Origin: Actinoalloteichus fjordicus | GTDB taxonomy: Bacteria > Actinomycetota > Actinomycetes > Mycobacteriales > Pseudonocardiaceae | Assembly (NCBI RefSeq): GCF_001941625.1 | Contig: NZ_CP016076.1 | Coordinates: forward strand, 6,246,001 to 6,310,000 | Length of the DNA stretch: 64,000 nt | Direction of reading: 5' to 3' | Part shown: in pieces, positions 46,848 through 53,932 of the stretch | How positions within the stretch are numbered: position 1 is the first letter of the stretch | Layout: each line of letters opens with the position of its first letter | The notes under the pieces: generated by a model | What the model was told of the DNA's origin: nothing | Database searches by the model: none | Seen by the model: the letters and a program-made list of their open reading frames with translations, nothing else | Translations under genes and position numbers: made by a program

Positions 46848-47345
46848 TTGAGCAGACATGGAGACGACGTGGAGCAAGGGGCGGGCGAAACGAATGTCGG
46901 GCAGCCAGCCAGGTCAAGGACCTCACGCTCTCGACGGCGATCGAATAGGACAACAGGGATTCGCAGCATCGATCGCCCCGACCACTGGCTGGTGCCGCCA
47001 TGGCGATCCGATGCAGACCTGAGCACCGTTCTCAGGCACTTCATGCAGTTCTTTCCGCACCAGACGCTCCCTGTCGCCGAGAAACTCGCCTTCTTCCATG
47101 GCTGCCTGATAGCCGTCGAACACGCATCAGTAGGCCAGCTGGCCAACGCCCTGAGGCGAGACTGGTATGCGGATCTTCGTGCCAGCATCCAAGAATGCGT
47201 CCACACCTACCAAGCACAATTGGAGGTTGTGTCTGACGTACTCGTTATGGGCTCCGTACGGCTGCCCCTTCCCAGGAATTCCTCCGGTCCCACCGCGATT
47301 CCAGCAGCAGCGGCGCCTTCAGGTAGTGACGCAGGAGACCGCTGA
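46848..47345 (+). CDS. hypothetical protein, first gene of the radical SAM peptide cluster (start unresolved)
   Basis: The frame is open for 165 codons. From about 46965 the codon pattern is clearly coding (SIDRPDHWLVPPWRSDADLSTVLRHFMQFF...AEKLAFFHGCLIAVEHASVGQLANALRRDW...HTYQAQLEVVSDVLVMGSV). This reads as a mostly helical soluble protein of unknown family, ending in an Ala/Ser/Pro-rich tail. The start is unclear: TTG 46848 is only 1 nt from GGAGG, GTG 46869 is 22 nt away and GTG 46992 has no ribosome binding site, while the best-placed ATG (46858) lies in another frame. A frameshift in the 5' part is possible. It may assist the maturase or act in regulation; this is inference. Confidence 0.55.
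   Translation: MSRHGDDVEQGAGETNVGQPARSRTSRSRRRSNRTTGIRSIDRPDHWLVPPWRSDADLSTVLRHFMQFFPHQTLPVAEKLAFFHGCLIAVEHASVGQLANALRRDWYADLRASIQECVHTYQAQLEVVSDVLVMGSVRLPLPRNSSGPTAIPAAAAPSGSDAGDR
46858..47022 (+). CDS. possible 54-codon ORF overlapping the cluster's first gene
   Basis: ATG 46858 lies 11 nt after GGAGG, the only well-placed Shine-Dalgarno on the predicted transcript, and opens 54 codons (METTWSKGRAKRMSGSQPGQ, ending CRHGDPMQT) before a TGA at 47020. The first ten codons have strong G/C third positions, the rest less so. It could be a real small leader gene, or the true 5' end of the following protein separated from it by a frameshift. No family is recognised. Confidence 0.35.
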   Translation: METTWSKGRAKRMSGSQPGQGPHALDGDRIGQQGFAASIAPTTGWCRHGDPMQT

Positions 47346-47442
47346 CACTACCGAGTTGCACTACCACCGCACCGGTAAACTGCGCAGAACGAAGTCATAG
47401 CTGGGGCCGAGTCAGCTCCGAAGACAATCGGATAGGTCGCCA

Positions 47443-48600
47443 ATGAAAGATACTCTGCAAGAGTCAGCTGTACAGAACCCGGACACTGGATCGAGGTTTT
47501 TCACCTCCCCAGGATCAGTCGTCCTTCAACCAGAGACGTTGTGCAACCTCGACTGCTCCTACTGCTATCTCCCGTTCAGAAAATCACGTAATACGATGTC
47601 GCTTGCCGTGGCGCAAGCCGTCGCTGAATCCATCCGATCCTGGACGGCGCAAACCAAGGTCGACGTCTGCTGGCATGGTGGGGAACCATTGGCTGCTGGC
47701 AGGGAGAAGCTCGGCCAGCTCATGGACTGTTTCTCCGGTCTCGACGTGCAGCATGAGATCCAGACGAACGCAACTTTGGTCAACGACGCCTGGTGCGAGT
47801 TCTTCACGGAAAGGAGGGTTCGTGTCGGAGTGAGCATCGACGGGCACAGTGTCGACGATGCCAACCGCATTGATCGGCGCGGCCTGCCCGCGCACGACCG
47901 TATCGCGAAGGGGATTCAAATTCTCCGCGAACATGGACACACGATTTCCGGCATCGCGGTCGTGTCCAATCCCACACCGCAGCGCGCCCAACGACTCATC
48001 AGATTCGCCGAGGAAAACGGGATTTCAACGCTAGGTGTGAATATCGAAGAACAGGAAGGGGTGAATATCAAAGTCAACGAGAACGACCACCACACAACCA
48101 TCTCTTTCTGGTCTGAACTTGCTAGAAACTGGCTAGCGCACTCGACCATCGATATTCGAGAAATCCGACGTGCCCTTGGCTATCTGGATTCTGTCCTCCG
48201 GAACGACGCTCATGCGAGCCACCGGCCGCCGCTTGTGGACCCGCTGCCCACCGTCGCATACGACGGTAGCGTCACGTTGATCTCGCCCGAGCTGGCCGGA
48301 TTCAATTCGACAACCGGTAGCTTCGCTACCGGAAATGTACTCCAACAGTCGTTGGACGAGATCATAGCAGCGGCGGGCGAAGCCAGCTGGATACAAGAGT
48401 TCAAGAGCGGAATCGGAGCATGCGCGGAGACATGCCCATACTTCGACTTCTGCGGAGGCGGCCACGCATCCAATCGATACTTCGAACACGGCCGAATGGA
48501 TGGGACCGAAACGAATTACTGCCGCAACAGCAAGATCGCCTTGATGGAAGGAATTTTGAATGTCGCCGAACACCGCATTGCTGATGACCCGAATTCATGA
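47443..48600 (+). CDS. amcB: radical SAM peptide maturase, cyclophane-forming (AmcB-type), with short SPASM-like tail
   Basis: A 385-residue radical SAM enzyme. CNLDCSYCY (Cys34, Cys38, Cys41) binds the SAM-cleaving [4Fe-4S] cluster; WHGGEPL and IQTNATLVND are the usual following motifs. A C-terminal Cys group (Cys327, 331, 337, 360 in CAETCPYFDFCGGG...NYC) looks like a reduced SPASM/twitch site for an auxiliary cluster. This resembles maturases that join an aromatic ring to a beta-carbon two residues on (three-residue cyclophanes). The adjacent WDN-repeat peptide gene, overlapping its last 41 bases, is the obvious substrate. The AmcA/AmcB naming is from memory. GC content is visibly lower than in flanking genes. 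Confidence 0.88.
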   Translation: MKDTLQESAVQNPDTGSRFFTSPGSVVLQPETLCNLDCSYCYLPFRKSRNTMSLAVAQAVAESIRSWTAQTKVDVCWHGGEPLAAGREKLGQLMDCFSGLDVQHEIQTNATLVNDAWCEFFTERRVRVGVSIDGHSVDDANRIDRRGLPAHDRIAKGIQILREHGHTISGIAVVSNPTPQRAQRLIRFAEENGISTLGVNIEEQEGVNIKVNENDHHTTISFWSELARNWLAHSTIDIREIRRALGYLDSVLRNDAHASHRPPLVDPLPTVAYDGSVTLISPELAGFNSTTGSFATGNVLQQSLDEIIAAAGEASWIQEFKSGIGACAETCPYFDFCGGGHASNRYFEHGRMDGTETNYCRNSKIALMEGILNVAEHRIADDPNS

Positions 48601-48736
48601 AAGCGGGAACGGGCTAGCACCACTGCTGCGGAAGAATCGTCAGGAACCCGCGAGGGCCGACCGCTGGGACAACCGACCCTCTTGGGACAACATCAAGCCG
48701 GGCTGGGACAACCGGCCGAGCTGGGACAACCGCTAG
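48560..48736 (+). CDS. amcA: ribosomal peptide precursor with four WDN motifs (AmcA-type multiple-cyclophane RiPP)
   Basis: This 58-codon gene starts at ATG 48560, inside the 3' end of the maturase gene but in another frame, with GGAAGGA at 48546-48552 (7 nt spacing), so translation is coupled. The N-terminal 34 residues (MSPNTALLMTRIHESGNGLA, then PLLRKNRQEPARAD) are a plausible leader. The core then carries WDN four times, at Trp36, Trp42, Trp49 and Trp55, spaced by RPS, IKPG and RPS and ending WDNR. W-x-N fits the aromatic-x-x pattern of three-residue cyclophanes, so up to four Trp-Asn crosslinks are expected. No peptidase or exporter gene is nearby. It ends TAG at 48734-48736. Confidence 0.9.
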   Translation: MSPNTALLMTRIHESGNGLAPLLRKNRQEPARADRWDNRPSWDNIKPGWDNRPSWDNR

Positions 48737-49392
48737 AACACGACCATCAGGCCAGCTTCCGAGGCGAATCGCATTGCCAAGGAGCTGGCCTGATCGGCGG
48801 ATATCTTCGCCCCACGCAACGTCGATAGTCCGTGTACATCGATCAGATTCGTGGTCGTCAGATCACAGCCGGCAGCCCGAACAGCAGCGAACTCGACCTT
48901 CTCGAACTCGCATTCATCAAAGATGATGTTCGACAGGTCGCCAGCCAGTATCGATTCTACGAAGCGGCAGCGCCGGAAGACGACAGCGTTCTTCACCTGT
49001 TCGAACCTGATGGTTGCGAAGTCGAATCGACACGCCTGCACATAGACGTCCATAGCCTGCACAAAGTCCAGAGACAGGCCGATTCCGCGACACCCAAGCA
49101 CGTCGAGCCTACGAGCGGTGACGCTGGGCAACACCGCATTTGAGAGATCCACGTCGTCCAACCGAACGTTCGAGAGCTCCAATGGATCAAGCCGACACTC
49201 CGAGAGATCGACTGAGGACACGAGAACCGATGACAAGCTTCCCTCCCCGACGACGCCCGCCTGAACTCCGCCGCGAAGGTGTGTCGCCGAGAAATCGAAT
49301 GGCCCCTTGAAGTCGGTGCGCTCGAGCGTCAAATCGTCGGGATCGAGAGAGGGGCGCTGAATCGTCTTACCGGCCACCTCAAGGAATTCCAT
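48733..49392 (-). CDS. pentapeptide-repeat-like protein, convergent with the peptide precursor
   Basis: A 219-residue protein with successive five-residue turns of the A(D/N)LXX type: DLSECRLDPLELSNVRLDDVDLSNAVL, later FDFATIRF, FRRCRFVESILAGDLSNIIFDECEFEKVEF and CDLTTTNLIDV, forming a right-handed beta-helix. Its TAG overlaps the precursor TAG in a shared CTAG. The ATG at 49392 lacks a Shine-Dalgarno; TATCTT lies 6 nt upstream on the minus strand, which suits a leaderless transcript. Some such proteins (Qnr, McbG, AlbG) protect gyrase from inhibitors. A self-immunity role here is a hypothesis from position. Confidence 0.82.
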   Translation of the reverse strand: MEFLEVAGKTIQRPSLDPDDLTLERTDFKGPFDFSATHLRGGVQAGVVGEGSLSSVLVSSVDLSECRLDPLELSNVRLDDVDLSNAVLPSVTARRLDVLGCRGIGLSLDFVQAMDVYVQACRFDFATIRFEQVKNAVVFRRCRFVESILAGDLSNIIFDECEFEKVEFAAVRAAGCDLTTTNLIDVHGLSTLRGAKISADQASSLAMRFASEAGLMVVF

Positions 49393-49587
49393 GTCTATAA
49401 GATAGCAGCTGCTTTGAGCTGGAGTCGCCGAAGCGGGTCGGGCGAGTACCTGGTCACCGGATCGAGAGTAGCGCCGAGGGAACAGCGGTATGGCGGCACA
49501 CAGCTTTCCAACACGGTTGACGAGGAATGACCTTCCCGACTGGCGAACCGCACGGATCGGGCTATTCGCCGCCTTGGTCCCGGCCCG

Positions 49588-50739
49588 TCAGCGGCCTCGG
49601 CGGTGCACTGCCCAGGCCCTCGTGTAGGCGGCCCGATGCCGGACGGCGCTGGCGGACCAGGAGAACTCCTGGGAACGCGCCTGCGCGGCGATGCCGAGCG
49701 CCTTACGTCGTGCCGGGTCGTCCAGCAGCTCGCCGAGCGCGGCGGCGATGTCGCCCGCCCCGACACCGCAGTAGGCCACCGCGTCACCGCCGACCTCGGG
49801 CAGGCTGAGCCTGCGGGTCGTCAGCACGGCGGCGCCACAGGCCATCGCCTCCAGGACGGGCAGGCCGAATCCCTCGCCGAGGCTCGGATAGGCGACGATG
49901 TCGGCGCCGCCGAGGAAGCCCGCGAGGTTCTTGAACGGCAGGTAGCCCGCGCGGATCACCCGCACCCGGTGCGGCACGGAACTCAGGGCCCGTTCGATCT
50001 GTCCGTCCCAGCCCGGCTGACCCGCGAGGACGAGCGCGGGCGGATTCCGTCTGCCCTCGCATGCTCTGGCGAAGCCTCGGATCAACGCGGGCACGTTCTT
50101 CCTCGGCTCCAGTGCCCCGAGGAACGCGACGTAGGGGGTGTCCTCCAGGTCGAGCAGCCGCCGGACCTCGTCGGTCTCCGGCCCGCTCGGCGGATGGAAG
50201 CGGTCGGTGTCCACGCCGTGCGCGACCACCTGGAGGCTGCTCCGACCCGCGCCGACGACCCTGGTGAGTTCGTCGGCCGTCGCATGGCTGGGCGCGATGC
50301 AGAGCGCCGCCTTGGCCAGCGCGGCCCGCGTCCAGGCGCGGAAGAACCTGGCCTTGACCGAGGAGTGCAGTGTCGGGTCGGTGAAGAAGGTCGCGTCGTG
50401 CAGGGTGACCACGCCTGCGGCGCGGTTGGCCAGCGGCGTCGTGTAGTGCGGCGAGTGCAGCAGATCGACGTTCAGCCTGCGCACGAGTCGTGGCAGCGTC
50501 GTCTGCTCCCAGCTCAGTCGCGCGGTCCTGGTGGCGACGGCCTCGGCGGCGGGAACCACGCGAGAGCGCGGCGCGAGCCGGGTGTACAACTCGGCGTCAC
50601 GGGGCTGGCAGACCAGGCTGATCCGGGCGCCGTCCCGATCCAACGCGGCGACGAGCGAGTCGACGTAGCGGCCGACGCCGCCCCGGTCAGTGGGGACGGC
50701 CGTGGCGTCGATCAGCACGCTGGGTTCGGCTACGCGCAC
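49588..50739 (-). CDS. GT4 family glycosyltransferase
   Basis: A 383-residue GT-B glycosyltransferase. The N-terminal domain has VLIDATAVPTDRGGVGRYVDSLV and LLHSPHYTTPLANRAAGVVTLHDATFF. The C-terminal domain has FLGALEPRKNVPALIRGFA and the EX7E-type retaining motif YPSLGEGFGLPVLEAMACGAAV. This branch is typical of mannosyl- or rhamnosyl-type transferases acting on wall or exported polysaccharides. GTG start at 50739. It belongs to a block of sugar genes between the peptide island and rmlD/rmlB. Confidence 0.9.
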   Translation of the reverse strand: MRVAEPSVLIDATAVPTDRGGVGRYVDSLVAALDRDGARISLVCQPRDAELYTRLAPRSRVVPAAEAVATRTARLSWEQTTLPRLVRRLNVDLLHSPHYTTPLANRAAGVVTLHDATFFTDPTLHSSVKARFFRAWTRAALAKAALCIAPSHATADELTRVVGAGRSSLQVVAHGVDTDRFHPPSGPETDEVRRLLDLEDTPYVAFLGALEPRKNVPALIRGFARACEGRRNPPALVLAGQPGWDGQIERALSSVPHRVRVIRAGYLPFKNLAGFLGGADIVAYPSLGEGFGLPVLEAMACGAAVLTTRRLSLPEVGGDAVAYCGVGAGDIAAALGELLDDPARRKALGIAAQARSQEFSWSASAVRHRAAYTRAWAVHRRGR

Positions 50740-50957
50740 TGGGGCAGCCTACGGCGTCGATGGGGCGGGTTCGGCGGGATCGACCAAAACGAGACCGGCC
50801 GCACCCTGCGAACAACCGCCTTCGCCACTCGCGTCCGACGATCGGGCGCGCTGCGCGGGCGTCCGGTCACGCATGGTCGCCGCGCGGAGTCCGGCGCGGC
50901 CGTCGCAGCAGGCGGTGCACGACGCTGCCGCGGCGGCGCATGGCGCGTCCCACCGGA

Positions 50958-52091
50958 TCAGCCCGGCACTCCGGGGCCGCGGCGGGCGGCCAGATGCGCC
51001 GACCAGACCTCCTCGGCGGCGCGTCGCCAGGTGAAGTCGGCCGCCCGCCGTCGGCCTGCGGCGCTCATCGCGGCGGCGGTGGCAGGCTCGGTCAGCACCC
51101 GACGCAGTGCCTCGGCGAGGGCCGCGGGGTCCTCGCGCGGCACGATCCGCCCTGCCCCGCCCGCGACTTCGATGAGCGCGGGCACGTCGGTGTGCACCAC
51201 GGGCACGCCCGCCGACATCGCCTCGATCACGGGAAGTCCGAAGCCCTCCGCCCGGCTCGGCACGGCCAGCACCTCGGCGCGGTGCAGCAGGACGGACAAC
51301 TCGGCGTCGCTGACCCGCCCGAGCAGGCGAAGTCGGTCGTCGTCGAGGCCGCTGCGCCGAGCCAGCGCCCTCGGGTCGATCTCGCCCCAGCCGGGCGCCC
51401 CGGCGATCAGCAGCGGGACCCTCGGCGACCGGGGATCGGCCATCGCCTCGATCAGGACGTCGATCCCCTTCCGGGGCTCGACGGTGCCGACGGCGAGGAC
51501 GTACCGGGCGGGCAGTTCCAGTCCTCGGGCGAGCGCATCCGCCCGGTCCCGGTCGGTCTCCTCGGCCAGCGCGGCGGAGACGCCCTCGCCGACGACGCGG
51601 GTCCGGGTGTCGGGACCGAGGCAGCCTGCCAGCTCCGTCGCGACGGCCGCCGTCGGCACGATGAGAGTGGACGCCGTCCGCGACGCACGGCCGATCATGT
51701 CGCGATGCCACTGCACACCGCGCGGCGTCAGGGTCTCCGGGTGCGTCCACGGGACCGTGTCGTGCACCGTGACGATCAGACTGCGGCCGCGCCGCACCGA
51801 CGGCGGGGCCAGCGGCGTCGGGGCGTGCACGGCGTCCCCGCCCGGCCACAGCGGCAGTCCGCGCTGCCAGGCCAGCGACAACGCTCGACGCGGCAGCGCG
51901 AGCGGGAAGGGCCCGGCGACGCCGGGGATCACCGCCGCCGAGAGATCAGGGTGGCGGGCGGTGACGCCTGCCACGGTCCAGTCCGATGGCGCGGCTGCGG
52001 CGAGGGCCGCCGTCAGCTCGCGGGTGTATCGGCCGGTGCCGCCGGGGACCGGGGCCAGCAGTTGCTCGGTGAGCACGACGAGGACGGGCAC
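50958..52091 (-). CDS. GT4 family glycosyltransferase
   Basis: A 377-residue GT-B transferase of the same type as the gene downstream: TEQLLAPVPGGTGRYTRELTAAL at the N-terminus, SLIVTVHDTVPWTHPETL, AVGTVEPRKGIDVLIEAMA and VPSRAEGFGLPVIEAMSAGVPVV. A GTG start at 52091 is followed by PVLVVL. It is divergent from the GT2 gene at 52293. The acceptor is unknown; the neighbours suggest wall or surface glycan assembly with dTDP-rhamnose or GDP-mannose. Confidence 0.9.
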   Translation of the reverse strand: MPVLVVLTEQLLAPVPGGTGRYTRELTAALAAAAPSDWTVAGVTARHPDLSAAVIPGVAGPFPLALPRRALSLAWQRGLPLWPGGDAVHAPTPLAPPSVRRGRSLIVTVHDTVPWTHPETLTPRGVQWHRDMIGRASRTASTLIVPTAAVATELAGCLGPDTRTRVVGEGVSAALAEETDRDRADALARGLELPARYVLAVGTVEPRKGIDVLIEAMADPRSPRVPLLIAGAPGWGEIDPRALARRSGLDDDRLRLLGRVSDAELSVLLHRAEVLAVPSRAEGFGLPVIEAMSAGVPVVHTDVPALIEVAGGAGRIVPREDPAALAEALRRVLTEPATAAAMSAAGRRRAADFTWRRAAEEVWSAHLAARRGPGVPG

Positions 52092-52292
52092 GACATCACG
52101 GTGTCATGCCCGGCGGCGCCGCTGCGCCGAAACCCCGCGATGTCGAAAGCCCGCGATCGAGTCCTGCGGTCGACGACGGTCCTGCCTGCCCGCCGTCGAG
52201 CGCCGGACGCGGTGCCGTCGAGACATCTGCGGCGGCCGCTTTCGGCGCAGGCTGGGCATCGGGCGGGCGAGCCGAGGCGATAGCGTCAGCGA

Positions 52293-53627
52293 ATGCATCC
52301 CGCAGGCACGCCACGCACCACGGTGGTGGTGGTCACCTGGCAGGGCCGAGACCATCTCGGCGCCTGTCTCGACGCACTCGGCAGGCAGACCCGACCGCAT
52401 CGTGCTCTGGTCGTCGACAACGCGTCGACCGACGGAACCCGCGAGCTGCTGGCCCAGCATCCGAGCACGCCGGTGGTGCTGCGGACTGCCACCAATCTCG
52501 GCTACGCGGGCGGGCTGGCGGTCGCACTTCGGCAGGTGCACACGCCGTTCGTCGCCTGGCTGAACGACGACGCCGCCCCGGAGCCCGACTGGCTCGCCGA
52601 GCTGGAGCGGGCACTCGACGAGACGCCGACGGCCGCCGCGGCCACCGCCACCCTGATCGCGCCGGACGGCTCGGTGCAGTCCAGCGGGGTCCGGCTGACC
52701 GCCCAGGGCTACGGCTTCGACCGGAACACCGAGCCGCCGGACGGCGCCGAGGCCCCCGAGTCGGTGGCATCGGGGCACGATGCGAGGCGACGAGCAGACA
52801 CGCCGCGGTCGGCAGTCGAGCCGTTGGCGGCGGGCTCGGCCCCCTCGGTTCCCGTGGCGACCGCGTCGGTGGTGGAGGCCTCGGCCGGTACCAGGTCGTC
52901 CGCAGCGGGCTCGGCGGCGCCCACCGGGTCGCGACCGGCCGCCGAACTCGCCGGGACCGTGCCGGTCCACGCCGCCGCCTCCGCCACGGCAGGCTCAGGG
53001 GGCTTCGATTCCCCGGGCCACGGCGGGCAGGCGCGGCGGACGAGCACGGCTGCGGCGTCGCACGGCACCGCATCGCAGGTCACCACCCAGCAGGCGGCGG
53101 CAGCCGAGAACCCGCCGGGAGGCGGGCCTGCGGTGTTCGGGCTCTGCGGGGGTGCGGCCCTGCTGCGCACCCCGGTGCTGCGGGCGATCGGCGGGGTGCC
53201 CGCGAGGTTCTTCTGCTACTACGAGGACACCGACACCGCCTGGCGGCTGCGGCTGGCGGGCCACGACGTCGTCTGGGCGCAGCGGGCCCGTGTCCTGCAT
53301 CGCCACGGCGTGAGCACCAAACCGGGATCGCCGAGGTTCCATCGCTGGAACGAGCGCAACCGACTGCTGATGCTGCTGCGCTGCGCGCCCGGCGAGGTGG
53401 CCGTGCGGGAGCTGCTGCGTTTCGCCGCGATCACCGTTCTCCTGCCGCTGCGCAGGCGACGCGGGCAGGTGGTTCCCAGCACGCCGAACTTCCGGGTCGG
53501 GCTCCGGACGGGGGTGCTCGCCGAGATCCTCGGCAGGCTGCCCGCCACCCTGCTCGACCGCCGCCGGATCGGCAGGCGGTCGCGGGTGCCACGACAGCTC
53601 GTGTGGCGCCGCTGGTCGGGCCGCTGA
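52293..53627 (+). CDS. GT2 family glycosyltransferase with a 130-residue low-complexity insertion
   Basis: A 444-residue GT-A transferase: TTVVVVTWQGRDHLGACLDAL, LVVDNASTDGTRELL, NLGYAGGLAVAL, DxD-like AWLNDDAAPEPDW, then GLCGGAALLRTPVLRAIGG, ARFFCYYEDTDTAWRLRLAG and the basic C-terminus. Between residues about 150 and 278 lies an Ala/Ser/Gly/Thr-rich stretch that splits the catalytic domain just before the acceptor half; homologues such as WbbL are continuous here. The frame is intact. ATG 52293 is preceded by TAGCGT at 52281-52286, so the mRNA is probably leaderless. Confidence 0.88.
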   Translation: MHPAGTPRTTVVVVTWQGRDHLGACLDALGRQTRPHRALVVDNASTDGTRELLAQHPSTPVVLRTATNLGYAGGLAVALRQVHTPFVAWLNDDAAPEPDWLAELERALDETPTAAAATATLIAPDGSVQSSGVRLTAQGYGFDRNTEPPDGAEAPESVASGHDARRRADTPRSAVEPLAAGSAPSVPVATASVVEASAGTRSSAAGSAAPTGSRPAAELAGTVPVHAAASATAGSGGFDSPGHGGQARRTSTAAASHGTASQVTTQQAAAAENPPGGGPAVFGLCGGAALLRTPVLRAIGGVPARFFCYYEDTDTAWRLRLAGHDVVWAQRARVLHRHGVSTKPGSPRFHRWNERNRLLMLLRCAPGEVAVRELLRFAAITVLLPLRRRRGQVVPSTPNFRVGLRTGVLAEILGRLPATLLDRRRIGRRSRVPRQLVWRRWSGR

Positions 53628-53932
53628 ACCGCTGGTCCCGCTCTCCTGCGACGGCCCCGGCACCCTCCGGTGCACGACGACGACCGACGTAGCGCCGCCC
53701 GTGCACTGCCGGTCCGGTCGTCGGTCCGGCAGTGCGCCGAGCCGCCGGGCCGAGCCAAGGCCGACCTCCGTATGGAGCGACCGACGGTGCACACCGCCGC
53801 CCCGTCCGCGTGTCGGCCCGCGCCGAAGAACCGACGAATCCTCTCGATCTGACCCAGACCAGACGGGGTTCGCCGATGATCAGAGGGATGGTGCACGCTT
53901 AACACCGCACGAACGCAGAGAGAGGGGACGAG
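53628..53932. other. intergenic region before the GT2-GT4 fusion gene
   Basis: About 305 nt with no supported gene. It should hold the promoter of the fusion gene; the purine-rich AGAGAGGGGA at 53919-53928 is its ribosome binding site. Nothing else is recognised. Confidence 0.45.

Noticed and set aside
48601-48736. Reading the WDN repeat DNA as non-coding tandem repeat
   Set aside because: The frame with WDN has an ATG and a well-spaced ribosome binding site, and codons vary (for example RPS versus IKPG) while the W-D-N triplet is kept, which indicates selection on protein.
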